Shown here: positions 22,468 to 32,417 of the stretch, in pieces
Layout: every line of letters starts with the position of its first letter
Numbering within the stretch: the first letter of the stretch is position 1
NCBI GenBank assembly: GCA_964030475.1
Contig: CAXIPT010000020.1
Span: forward strand, 325,310-389,309
From: Tethya wilhelma
Taxonomy: Eukaryota; Porifera; Demospongiae; Tethyida; Tethyidae
DNA length: 64,000 bases
Reading direction: 5' to 3'
Made by a program: the position numbers and the translations under genes
The notes under the pieces: model-generated
The model's input: only the letters and a program-made list of their open reading frames with translations
Database searches by the model: none
What the model was told of the DNA's origin: nothing

Positions 22468-23742
22468 CTTGCACATGTAGTTTTGTCGCTGAATATATAC
22501 ATGGGGATAATTATACCTTCAAATGACTTGGCATTTCTCTTAGAGGTTTCGGTTTCGTGATCCTCTTGGGTGTTTTGCACTACATGATTACAAAATGTAC
22601 CAAGTATAAAGTGTAATGGTGAAATACAAACTTCTCAAACCTCAACTGGACTGCGAATAGTTCCAAGATTAGATGATGTACATAGCTTGGAAAATTTAGC
22701 TACAGAAGGTGTTGACGACGTTGACAGTTTTCGCTTTCCCTGATATTATAATAAAAAATTGAACACAGACACATGATCACCAAGTTTAATAGCTCACCAA
22801 CAATTGAGTATCCATAGAATGACCAGATCCATTGGTATTTCCGGATTGTGCACTAGCAACATCAGAATCCCATCCCTGCATTAACCAATAATAATTACAC
22901 TAAGATTGTGTACATTAGTATAGTTTATACCTCAGAATTGGTATCACTTGAACAGCTTGGTGAAGAGAAGCAAGACAAATCAGGAAGAATCTGAGAAGAG
23001 ATAATACGAATCACACTTTAAACAAACAAAACCATATACACTTATCTTACCTTTGATTTCCTTGCCTGAATGTCTGAGATGGGTTCGGATAGATGAAACT
23101 GTTGATGTTTCAATATCTTACTCTATAATTTTATAGATATAATTGCATGTTACAATGGTCATCACAAATACTCTATGATTTGACAGAAATTTAATTCATA
23201 CCTCACATTCATTGTCGCTTGACTGACCTTCTGAGTGATGCTGTTCACAGAAATTTCAGCAAAAATGAAATATTTCACTAACCTACAAATGCCACTTACT
23301 TTTACAGATTGCTTCATACCAAACTGTGCAGTTTCATGTCTAGCTCTAATTGATGACAGAAGTCCCTGAGTAAGGACATAATGCCTCTTTGCCTTCTCGA
23401 TGTCAAGGTAACAGGGACTACGGCAGATGTATCTTGACCCGTCGTCAGGGAATGAATAGCCTGGAAATATGTTCCTCACAAAAAATTCGTGGATATCTGC
23501 ATTGGCTTCTGTCACTGGATGAATTAGCCTTCTATTGCTTGCAGTGGTTATCTGAGATTCACACAGTACACAACGCACTGAAGAGTCCATCCGGCCTTCG
23601 TGTCTGATACAGCATGGATATTAGATACTCTGGATTGATGAGTGAAGAATCTCACCCAACTAGCAACGAGCAAGTCTCTGCCATCGATCCACGTGCCACG
23701 TGGCCACGGCACTGTCACATGCATGGTCACATGACATCCGGT

Positions 23743-23824
23743 CTAATGCTGACTCAGCAAAATCAAGAATTTGGACGTAACGTACCAGACTCTCTTTTCT
23801 CCTTGGAGAAGGGTGGAGTCTGGG
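23743..23824 (-). repeat. Transposase-side terminal repeat with hairpin (type I)
   Basis: Read on the minus strand: CCAGACTC pairing with GAGTCTGG outside and TTCTCC with GGAGAA inside. The same type is at 236-322 and 32178-32263. The outermost ACGAGA is missing here. Confidence 0.85.
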
Positions 23825-23831
23825 TGAACTA

Positions 23832-24366
23832 AGTTATTTATCTCTACCGTGAGAAAACTTTGTTATTCACCAACATGTTATTTACACCAAGAAAATTTTC
23901 CATCTGTTGAAAAAAAGAAAATTTCACCATAGGGTTTCTTTTGAGCTAAAAATTGTTTTCAAATGAAAATATACATTTTAAGCAAAAAGGGAACTTTTGG
24001 GTCTTAGAAAATTTTCTAAGTACATAGTCACACATAAACTAAGTTCTTCATCTCTACCGTGAGAAAACTTTGTTTTTCACCGACAATGCTTTTTACACAA
24101 GAGAATGCTTCATGTGTTGAAAAAAGTAAAATTTCATCAATTTTTTTTTTTGTGCTGAAAATTGTTTTCAAGTCAAAATAAACGTTTTGAGCAAAAAGGG
24201 AACTTTTTGGTCTAACTAAGTCCATAGTCACACAAAACAACTAAGTTGTTTATTTTTACCGTGAGAAAACTTGGTTTTTCAGCAACAATGTTTTCTACAC
24301 CAACAGAACGTTTAACGTGTTGAAAAAAGTAAAATTTCGCTAAGGTGTTTGTTTTGTGCTAAAAAA
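23832..24366 (-). repeat. ~213-bp tandem repeat, array 5
   Basis: The array resumes after the Academ-like element. Its last 198 bp (24168-24365) recur at 34390-34587 with no difference I can see, and it stops at the N at 24367. Confidence 0.9.
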
Positions 24367-24367
24367 N

Positions 24368-24626
24368 ATGAACATGGCAACAAATCCCGTGTACTAACGG
24401 GAGAGAAGCTAGCCATGGCTGACATAGCTGCATTCAAACGCTCATATCTCAGCAATAGAAGCAGCCCCACCCATAAAATCACGTCTGCAGCTCGCCAAGG
24501 TATGCCCCTCCCATTTGGTGCAAAAAAATTTTTTTCGCGCGCGTGTCGCGTATTACGCTAAAACCGCCGATTACTACAAAAAAACTTTTGCTCGAAGTGG
24601 TCGGTTTTCCAAAATTCGGTCACATA
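24368..24626. mobile_element. Truncated copy of the TATGTGACC MITE
   Basis: Matches the reverse complement of about 12433-12690, including CATGGCTGACATAGCTGCA and the end CCAAAATTCGGTCACATA. It starts abruptly at the N, so its other end is missing. Confidence 0.75.
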
Positions 24627-24655
24627 TATATATATATAAAAAAAATATTAAAAAA

Positions 24656-25703
24656 ATGGCTGTAAAGTCTACAGTTGACAGCTCCATCTTGACAGATCCT
24701 TTCCTGGCACTAAACAAGGCTGGTTTGCCTCTGTCACTGTGCATCCATTTGCAAGAACATGGGCTGTTGCCAAGCAAAGCTGTTTTGACAGCAAGACAAT
24801 CTGGAACTGGCTTCTCTATCTCCTTCTTTTGGAATCAGTTCCAACTTGCTATCAATGGGCAGGTCAGCAAAAAGAATAAATCAAGAAAGACCAATAATAG
24901 AAAGAAAGAAGGTATACTACAGGCCCGTAGCCAGGATTTTTGAAAGGGGGTGCAAATTTTGTTAGGCAAAAGTGTTTCATAAAAAAAGTAAACAGCTAGG
25001 GGGGTCTGGGGGCATCCTCCCCCAGAAAATTCTGGAAATTTAGGCTTATTTTGATGAATTTCGGTGCATTCTGGAACATATTTCATGATTTGAAGCAATA
25101 ATTTAATGTTTTATGATTATACCTGAGACTTTGTTCTTCTTTTTGCTTCAAAAGGGGGGTGCACTTGTACCCCCTTGCACCCCCCCTCCCTACGGGCCTG
25201 TACTACCATTGAATAAGAATACCTGCATGAAGGTAAAGTCTGGAAAGGAGATCAGTCAAAATCGTGGCAGTGTACCCTCAGCTATTCAAAATGTTGCCCA
25301 TCTAAGCTGTAGTTCTCAGGCTGCAGTCTCTGCAAATGCCGTCGACACTCAGTCATCAGATTACGAAGATTCAAATGATGAGCTTAACATTCACTTGGTG
25401 GAGTGTGAGGCGGCCGATGTGGACATACGGCAGGGCACAGTTGGCGTAACATATAGCAAGGAGACTGGAGAAGGATGGACCCCAGTGGTAAAGAGAAAGA
25501 AGAGGAAGATTACAAGTAATACTAATATAAGTAGTGATAGCCAAGTTGACATCAGTGGATCCAGAGAAACACGCTATGTGGAGAGAAAAAACCTACCTGG
25601 AATCTATGTTCGTAATGGAAGCACAAATCGCAATGTATCCTGGACCCCAATTAAACCCATTGCAAACAGAACTCGTAGTAAGAGTAAAGTAGCAAAAACT
25701 TAA
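24656..25703 (+). pseudogene. Unknown ORF split by a hAT-like MITE
   Basis: The left part begins MAVKSTVDSSILTDPF; the right part ends NRTRSKSKVAKT. Removing the MITE (24920-25200) plus one copy of the TACTA duplication puts the two parts in the same frame without a stop, giving about 250 residues. The right part has an acidic stretch (SDYEDSNDELNIH), a KRKKRK basic cluster and a second basic tail, suggesting a nuclear or nucleic-acid-binding protein. I recognise no domain. It could be the first ORF of a retrotransposon or a host gene fragment. Confidence 0.55.
24920..25200. mobile_element. hAT-like MITE
   Basis: Termini CAGGCCCGTAGCCAGG and CTACGGGCCTG are inverted. TACTA occurs on both sides (24915-24919, 25201-25205); hAT elements usually make 8-bp duplications, so the class is tentative. 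G/C-rich runs (AAGGGGG, CCCCCC) are typical of such MITEs. It interrupts an ORF. Confidence 0.75.
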
Positions 25704-25829
25704 TGGCAATTACTTAGTTATAGTTCAAGGCTACATCAGTCAGTGATGTCAGACCTTCAACCATGGCTTGCTATGTGACTTAATTCTCTTAGTCATCAGC
25801 TCACTTGCTTATGTACATGGTTGTAAAGT

Positions 25830-25868
25830 GTATTATTATTAATATTATTATTATTATTATTATTATTA
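25830..25868. repeat. (ATT)n microsatellite
   Basis: A run of ATT/TTA triplets with one break. Confidence 0.95.
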
Positions 25869-25962
25869 GAATACAAATGAAGTAGTCTCAACACCACAAA
25901 TAATCTATACATCACACTTGGCTGGTTGACTGCGTCACACTTACATTGATGAACATTTACTA

Positions 25963-26263
25963 TCATCGGGGGCCTCTGCCCTTGAATTTCTTTCCCCCGT
26001 GGATACAACATAAGGTCACTTCATAGTACTTAATACTCTCACTAAATGGTCTATTCATATGCTTTTGAGCAGCCTCAATAGTTCTGCAAGCACGCTTCCA
26101 CAATTTAACAAACTGCTGCTTTTCATACTTGTCTAACTTCTCCTCCAACTCATCACAAGAGTGAATCTATTCTCCTAGGACAAACGATACACTTTTGTTG
26201 GGATCCTTACTGTAGCTCTGAGCTTCAAATTCAACTTTAGCGCTACAAGCACCATCATCCATG
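25963..26263 (-). pseudogene. N-terminal fragment of a MULE/ZSWIM-like transposase
   Basis: Starting at 26263 (MDDGACSAKVEF) the frame reads to VLGE, hits TAG at 26169-26167, then continues openly as CDELEEKLDKYEKQQFVKLW, TIEAAQKHMNRPF, LKYY-like IKYYEVTLCCIHGGKKFKGRG. The last segment resembles the N-terminal region of ZSWIM/MULE proteins (xVKLxxRxxRTIEAA, YYExxxxCxHGGxKxKxR). The catalytic domain is not found next to it; a MULE core of unknown relation is at 51539-52575. Confidence 0.55.
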
Positions 26264-26702
26264 GCGCCTTCTGAATCAGCTGTCCTAAGTACTAGCCCGC
26301 GCCACGTGGAGATATTAGTAGTCACGTGATCTATTACCGGACCTTTAAGGAAATAAAAGGGATTCGCTTTTTTCACTCGAACTGGAGAACGGAAGTCACG
26401 TGTTACTAATGTGATTCCACTTATAATTAAATTTTACGTGGGAATTTCAATAAGTCCTGTAAAAATGACCTCTAAGCCAAGATAGACAACCAATCTCTGT
26501 GCTGTAGGCTTGCACTACTACGCTGGTATAGTTGATGCTGAAGAGTTATTAGAAAATCACAAGATAGCCACCAAAAGTTCCTTTGGAACTAGAAGCTCAA
26601 CAAAGAAAAGTGACTGTGCTCAGTCATGTACCCAGGGAAACCGCTGAAAATTATGATCCAAACTTCCAGAGCGTCACATCAGTGGTGAGTTTGCATATTA
26701 TT

Positions 26703-27378
26703 TCATACTAAATTCAACAACAGTACACTAAATATCGTTAGATCTGACCTACCCATCGTCAGCTTTGTGCCATCAGCAATTTGCTGAGTAAGGGATCCAG
26801 CACAACAAGCAGAGGGTGCATTTGACTGTGTGTTGTCAGACATTAGATCTTTATTCACTCCATTTGTGTAATCTGGTTTACTAAATGCAGAATCAGCAGA
26901 ATCTGATGTATGGTAACTACATTTTTCTGCTTGTGAGCTTAACATAGATATATTATATATATATTAATGTATTAATACCTTTTTTAACTCGAAAGCTCTT
27001 TTGCCCACACGATTTCTGTAATGCCAGTCAGATTTTGTCTACCTCATTTAATATACTTTGGTAGTGGTTGATACTTCCGCAAAATTGTTGAGCTCTTTTC
27101 CTAACTGATTTTCTGGCTTCAGGGCGTAGAATGATTCCCTCTGTTTTTGGAAGCTTGCTTCTAAATTCTGATATCAATCCTTCAACTTTCATAGCAAGCT
27201 CACTTAGATCATTAGGATTGGTACATGAGTAAGTGAGGGTCTCCAACACTTTTAGAGTGGTTCTTGATCTTTCCCCTTCCAACTTTAAAAATTTCCAGAG
27301 TGTCTGTAAGTTAAATGTGTTATATTGGTACGTTACTATGTCGTTTATCTTAGATATAAACATGTAAACAAATAACAA
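26703..27378 (-). pseudogene. Unknown exon-like frames
   Basis: The 27378-27028 frame includes EGERSRTTLKVLETLTYS and EGLISEFRSKLPKTEGIILR, reaches TGA, and then continues open to an AAG|GTATTA donor near 26985. A second open segment lies at 26945-26703 (CSYHTSDSADSAFSKPDY). The style resembles C-terminal parts of ZSWIM-like TE proteins, but I cannot assign it. The stop looks like a nonsense change in an old coding exon. Confidence 0.35.
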
Positions 27379-27379
27379 T

Positions 27380-28834
27380 TAATATCAGTGTAGCAGACAT
27401 ATATAAATTTTTCCCAGGACGGTAGGCTAATTTTTATCTGACGCACCCTTTCGGGACTTAGAATCTTTTCACGAGGTCAACACGCTGGTAAAGGTCGTCA
27501 TGTGGAGTGTATACACATTGCATGCATGCAAGCTTGACTATCAGTTTGCTACTCAAACTCCGATTTCTTCAAGTTGTCTCCTGATGAGTGTGAGCCAGAG
27601 GGGCCTGAGTGAGATCCACCACCTGGAGGCCATTGGCAAGAGGAGACTGGAAGGGAGAAGATGAGAAAGATTGCATATACAGTCTGCCAGAGACTGCCTA
27701 TATATGAAAGCAAGTGAAATAAACTCATTAAGTATTGTTCTACTCAATCAGATTGTGAGAAGTGATCAAAAGCCTCTGCAGAAGTTTAATCTCCACAGAT
27801 ACAGCCACTGTCATACAATCCAACTTCATGCATACATGATTCTATTACCATAATAATCTATGATAATAATTAAATTGATAATAATATGGTGTCACAAGTC
27901 TTAACTTACTGATCCCATGAGCTGCATGCCTAATTCAGCCTACTAGGCTACTGATCAATGCAGACTTCTGAAACTAGTAAAGTATGTATAATTACAGAAA
28001 ACTGAGTTATTTCAGGCTCATCATCTGACTCTCAAGCCTTTGACTTCACAAATTGCAGTGCAGTCAGCTGAGTCGCTACTGAGCCAGCATGCCACATTTA
28101 AGCATTGGATCACTGCTGCTGCATGTACTCAGCTATGTCGACTTCTTGACTGATCACTGACTGATTATGTAGAAAATCAAAGCAGACACAAAAGGCCATC
28201 ATGACAGCAATGCCAATGGGCAATCACGGTGAAATTAAGTCACTGAGACTATAGCTATAGCTAGCTAGCACTGAGTTGAGCAGAATCTGTTGCTCTCTAC
28301 CTTTATTTTTATTTGCAGATGGACACTCAGCTCTGCAAACACTAAGTACAAGTAAAACAGTCAAATTTCAAGCTCTAAACCTATTTAATTGTGACGACCT
28401 TTTCCTAGAGATGACCTTGCAAAAATTTTATAAGTCCCAAAAGGGTGTGTCAGATCAAAATTAGCGTACGGTAGTACTGGTGTTAATGTATTATTATGTC
28501 ATGTTTATTAGTACACAATAGACTGATATTGTGATTTATTGCTAGAGAGTACAGCCCTAATTCTGTGTTTGTAAAGGAAGTCTAGCAAGACATCCTCACT
28601 ATTTAAGTTGTGTTTTGTAAGGGCTGTTCAGTCTACCAGTCTACCAGTCTACCAGTCTATCAGTGTATCTGATTCAGTAAAGTTATCTTGAGTGCATGTT
28701 TGCATGCTAGTGTGCACCTTGTTGCTAGTTGGCTCCCTCAGTTCTTGAGAAGGCGCCATTGCATGCAGCTCAGTCAGTGTAGACTCATGATTGTACAGAA
28801 CATAAACTTTCTTCACTTTACTTCTTACCCTAAC
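27380..28834. other. Intergenic; one 8-bp tandem repeat
   Basis: No coding signal is recognised. A short tandem repeat of CAGTCTAC, four units, lies at about 28629-28665. The rest is AT-rich sequence without visible structure. Confidence 0.5.
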
Positions 28835-29295
28835 AACTGGGTACACAGGAATGTCACGGATGGCCCATTAGCGTTTATCTTATACAAATATTCACGCGAA
28901 TAACTCTGCAAAAACTGAGCGCTTAGCACTAAAAGGCTTCATAAGCTACTATTTAGCTCTTTCTCTTTCTAATGAGCCCAAAAACATGGCCTAAAACCAT
29001 CGCTAAAGTAACAAACACAAACATGCCAAACCTCCAATTTTCTCCTTCTTCTTCTTCTTCTTCTTCTTCTTCTTCTTCTTCTATCTTGGCTCAACTTTTC
29101 TCAGAGAATGTTCACTTTCAAAAGCTGATTCTTGAAAGAATGAACTTGGTTTCTTCCGGGACAGTCGCTTTTGCCATCGGCTTTTAGCGCCTCTCATTTG
29201 AGTAGCTAGATACAAGGTGAAAAGCACCTCCTCCATATGGCCCACGGGTGTTTCAACGCGCAACTTAGTCTTTAAATAGAACATTACGGTCATCA
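28835..29295 (+). mobile_element. Hairpin-ended non-autonomous element, copy a (partial)
   Basis: Begins CTGGGTACACAGGAATG and contains GGATGGCCCATTAGCG, CTGAGCGCTTAGCACTAAA, AACATGCCAAACCTCCA, a (CTT)n tract (29048-29083) and CAGTCGCTTTTGCCATCGG. The same modules recur at 31043, 31930, 35311, 46541, 52854 and 57463. The outer half of the terminal hairpin is lost. Confidence 0.75.
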
Positions 29296-29703
29296 TGAAT
29301 AATTAATATTTACATAGCAACGCAAACTAATTATAGCACCGCATGGTCGCTATGTGTCTATTGAGCAAGTACACACTATATAAGGCTGTTTAACCAGCTA
29401 TATATAGTAAACAAACACTACTGAACAGTGCTAAGCGATCTGCGCAACAGCTGCAAACACTATAACACAATGCGCAATGGTTGCAGCTGTCTTGTTACTA
29501 TGCAAACCAATAACTAGTAAACAAACCAAGCACTCTTGTGGGTCTCAGATAGTTTTCCTGGACATGAATTAAGTGAAAATGGAGAGTACTAGAGTGAGTG
29601 AACACAACTGCATGCAAAATATTATTCCACTAATTTTTTGCAAAGACATACAAGTAACACAAAAAATACGGATAATTTAATGATAAACACATAGGTATAG
29701 ACT

Positions 29704-30384
29704 ATGGAATCTTCAAACACTTTCCACCAGGAAAAGCTTAAGTGCTTCTGTAGGGTGTGTGGCCAGTCTCTGAAACACAGCAGAACTCTCTACACATGTG
29801 AAGACTACAAACTTAGATTACAAGCTGCATTCCAGATCAATGTTGCTGCTGACGATCCTGAAGTTCACCCGTATTATTTCTGTGAGAAGTGTAGGGCTGT
29901 CCTTCAAAGATCTGCATGAGAGTGTTGCAAGATCAACCAGCATGTACACACCTAGTGTGAGAGTGTACAACTGGACTGGGCATGATGAACATTGTACCAT
30001 TTGCAGTCCTCCTACAGGTGGAAGGCCTAGGAAGCAGAGAAAGAATAGAGGACGGCCATCTCTCACAAGTCCTCGTACCATTATTGCAGATATTAATAAG
30101 GTTTCATCTCCTAGCTTCATACCTGCCAACAGTGCCAACCATGATTCCAGACCATTATACACACTCTCCAAATCAAGTGGATTGAAGGATGATGATATAG
30201 AGTGCTCTATCTGTGGACTCATTCTTGACCAGCCTGTCCAGCTTCCCTGTTCTTCAATTGTATGCAGAGGCTGCAACAAATGACACAGAGCAGTGTTTAG
30301 CTTCCAACCTTGTTAGGCGAATGCTCAAGAGTGGAGACCATGTTTCAGTCCAGCTGTTCACTGGTGGCCAAGCTCTGCGTACTT
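29704..30384 (+). pseudogene. RAG1 N-terminal-like zinc-binding plus RING fragment, frameshifted
   Basis: Frame one (29704-29919): CFCRVCGQSL, then INVAADDPEVHPYYFCEKC, a pattern of paired cysteines, HP and FCxxC. A frame change near 29905 leads to frame two with VYNWTGHDEHCTICS, an AT-hook-like basic run, and IECSICGLILDQPVQLPC, CRGC, the first half of a RING finger. A third frame to 30384 gives SNLVRRMLKSGD and FTGGQALRT. The order Cys pair, HP-FCxxC, WxxHxxxCxxC, RING parallels the N-terminal part of vertebrate RAG1 and RAG-like transposons (N-RAG-TP type); this is from family memory. No catalytic core is present, and the RING is cut after the fourth cysteine. Confidence 0.6.
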
Positions 30385-31042
30385 AAGGCCCGGGTCATCT
30401 TGAAAATAATTGAAATTTTGCCTGAATAAAAATTCAGATCTAAAATAGCTTTTCCTGAATTTCTATGCTATACAACAAATTTTTGGCCTTTCGTTTTCAT
30501 GTTCCCAAAATCTCGTTCCAAAATGATGAATATTCATGTAAATAATGATTGGTGAATAAAACACCTTAAACTATGAATAATTAATTAGGCGGAAACCTTA
30601 GAAGGTTGCTATGGCAACCAAACTTTTTCAGGAGATAACTATTATCATGAACCTCTATAATCTCGATTGGGGTTACCACTGATTGCATTGTTGATAAGAT
30701 ATAGCCGAGAAGGAGAGAACAGCAGGTGTGCATTATATAAAAAAAGCTGCGTATCTTTCATCCAGATCAGTATTTCTGAACCCCAATTAAGATTTAGGCA
30801 TATATTGACGAAAAAAAAATTTTATGCAAAAAATGGTTACATTAGCAACAGGAGAACATTTCCACCTAATTAATTATTCATTTTTTGCTGATTCAGCAAA
30901 TATGGAACAGTCACATGACCAACTTTTGACTTAAAGATGTTTGAAATATCCCGAAGAATCTATACCTACGTTTCCATGGTTACTAATTAGTTAGTTTAAA
31001 AGTTATGACCATTCCGAATATTGATGAGATTATTTTACTATT
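30385..31042. other. Inverted-repeat block related to 59085-59385
   Basis: TAATTAATTAGGCGGAAACC with GGTTGCTATGGCAACC near 30575-30625, and CCTAATTAATTATTCATT near 30858 followed by TCACATGACC, form the ends of a foldback like that at 59085-59385. No coding sequence. Confidence 0.5.
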
Positions 31043-31928
31043 CCCAGTATGGTAGTACTGGGTACACAGGAATGGCACGGATGGCCCAATAGCGCAATAC
31101 AAATATTTACGTGAATAACTGCAAAAACTGAGCGCCTAGCACTAAAAGGCTTCTTAAGCTACTATTTAGCTCTTTCCAGCCCAAAAACATGGCCTAAAAC
31201 CATTGCTAAAGTACCAAACTACAATTTGCCAAACCTCCAATTTTCTCCATCTTCTTCTTATTATTCTTCTTCTTCTATCTTCTCACGCCATATCTCAAAG
31301 ACCATTCACTTTTAGAAGCTGATTCTTGAACGGATGAAGTTGGTTTCTTTGTCTTCAATCGCTTTTGCCATCGGTTTTTAGTGCCTCTCATTGAGTAGCC
31401 AGATACAAGGTGAAAAACGACTCCTCCATATGGCCGCCATTAATTTCTACACTCATGCATAATTCATTACTGCGGCTTCTAGAAAATTCGAATTGACGAC
31501 CCTTTCCACACACAAAGTGTGCGTTATTTGGAATTTATAATAAATGCAAGTTGTCTGGAACTATTTTGTGATACCTGGATGCTCTTGCTCTTCTTAAGAG
31601 ATGAATCAGGACTTTGATTATCATAATATATAGAAAGGCAAGTAAATTTTATGATACAGCTCTTGCCTCCAAATGACTGAGATGTGTGTTTCACTTCAGT
31701 CATCAAGCAGGCTATACAATTTACCAGCTCAGCAGCCTGCCATTCAGTAGTCTGGCTTGCTCAGTTGCTAGCTACACATAACAACTCAAATGTGATTTGT
31801 AGAATTATGGAAAAATGAGAACAAGTAAAAAAAAAATTGGAAATGTAATGAGACACAGGAATGGCTAAATCGTAAAAAGAACGCAAACAAGATGGAATGG
31901 CTGTTAGAGTGTGTAAGGAATTCTTCCT
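31043..31928 (+). mobile_element. Hairpin-ended non-autonomous element, copy b
   Basis: Starts with the terminal hairpin CCCAGTATGGTAGTACTGGG and proceeds through all modules to one arm of the palindrome (ACGCAAACAAGATGGAATGG near 31885). It breaks off at the N exactly in the middle of that palindrome. Confidence 0.8.
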
Positions 31929-31929
31929 N

Positions 31930-32150
31930 GATGGAGAAAATTGGAGGTTTGGCATGTTTGTGTTTGGTACCTTAGCGATGGTTTTAGGCCATGTTTTTGG
32001 GCTCATTAGAAAGAGAAAGAGCTAAATAGTAGCTTAAGAAGCCTTTTAGTGCTAAGCGCTCAGTTTTTGCAGAGTTATTCGCGTGAATATTTGTATTGCG
32101 CTAATGGGCCATCCGTGCCATTCCTGTGTACCCAGTACTACCGTACTGGG
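31930..32150 (-). mobile_element. Hairpin-ended non-autonomous element, copy c (partial, inverted)
   Basis: Contains the inner modules in reverse order and ends with CCCAGTACTACCGTACTGGG. It starts mid-element directly after the N, so it is not the continuation of copy b. Confidence 0.8.
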
Positions 32151-32177
32151 AATACCTGATCAGTCACTGGTTCATGA

Positions 32178-32263
32178 AGTCTCGTTCCCAGACTCCACCC
32201 TTCTTCAAGGAGAAAAGAGAGTCTGGTACGTTACGTCCAAATTCTTGGTTCTGTTGAGTCAGC
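32178..32263 (+). repeat. Terminal repeat (type I) of a second Academ-like element, with 10-bp target duplication
   Basis: AGTCTCGTTCCC, hairpin CCAGACTC/GAGTCTGG with inner TTCTTC/GGAGAA, then TACGTTACGTCCAAATTC. It is preceded by TGGTTCATGA (32168-32177), and the same ten bases follow the opposite end at 49172-49181. The DUF6589 pseudogene begins 155 bp inside. Confidence 0.85.
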
Positions 32264-32417
32264 ATTAGTCATGTGAGCATGCATGTGACAGTGCCGTGGC
32301 CACGTGGTGCGTGGATCGATAGCGTAGCAGAGACTTGCTCGTTGCTTTTTGGGTGAGATTCTTCACTCATCAATCTAGAGTATCCAATATCCATGCTGTA
32401 TCAGACACGAAGGCTGG

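Larger units (their letters stand above)
19385..23590 (-). pseudogene. DUF6589-type transposase of the Academ-like element, many exons, nearly intact
   Basis: The N-terminal exon (23590-23300) has CVLCESQ and a CRSPC motif. A series of small exons follows (about 23241-22560). Then come KASYTAKSILK (22.1 kb), VGDNLDKSVSPRHMTITHQ with SLHYFHSYAAKNR (21.5 kb, candidate first Asp), LFLGDKLTVERA and SDWHAE (20.9 kb, candidate second Asp), INRRNIKRDITGKFNEA (20.5 kb), LELRDAIHEGDGPRVLRCWK (20.0 kb) and MEHLNRTLKDYLAGLGAN (19.77 kb, candidate Glu). These are DUF6589 landmarks. Most exons have good GT-AG sites. At least one frame break lies in a five-C run at 21616-21620, which could be mutation or sequencing error. 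Its 5' end faces the type I terminal repeat. Confidence 0.78.
17386..23824. mobile_element. Academ-like DNA transposon encoding a RecQ-type helicase and a DUF6589 transposase
   Basis: The left end begins TAGTCTCGTGCCCAGACC at 17386. The right end is the inverted counterpart, cut after GTCTGGG near 23820 so the last ~9 bases and any target duplication are missing. Tandem repeat flanks both sides. Inside are two convergent genes, helicase (+) 17619-19316 and transposase (-) 23590-19385, with 3' ends 68 bp apart. A helicase plus transposase within TIRs matches the Academ branch described as AcademH; I give that name from memory. The ends are asymmetric in hairpin sequence. Confidence 0.8.

Noticed and set aside
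17384..23831. ACTA as a 4-bp target duplication of the Academ-like element
   Set aside because: ACTA occurs near both edges, but the right end lacks the usual ACGAGA terminus and the second insertion shows a 10-bp duplication next to a full terminus, so ACTA is probably chance.
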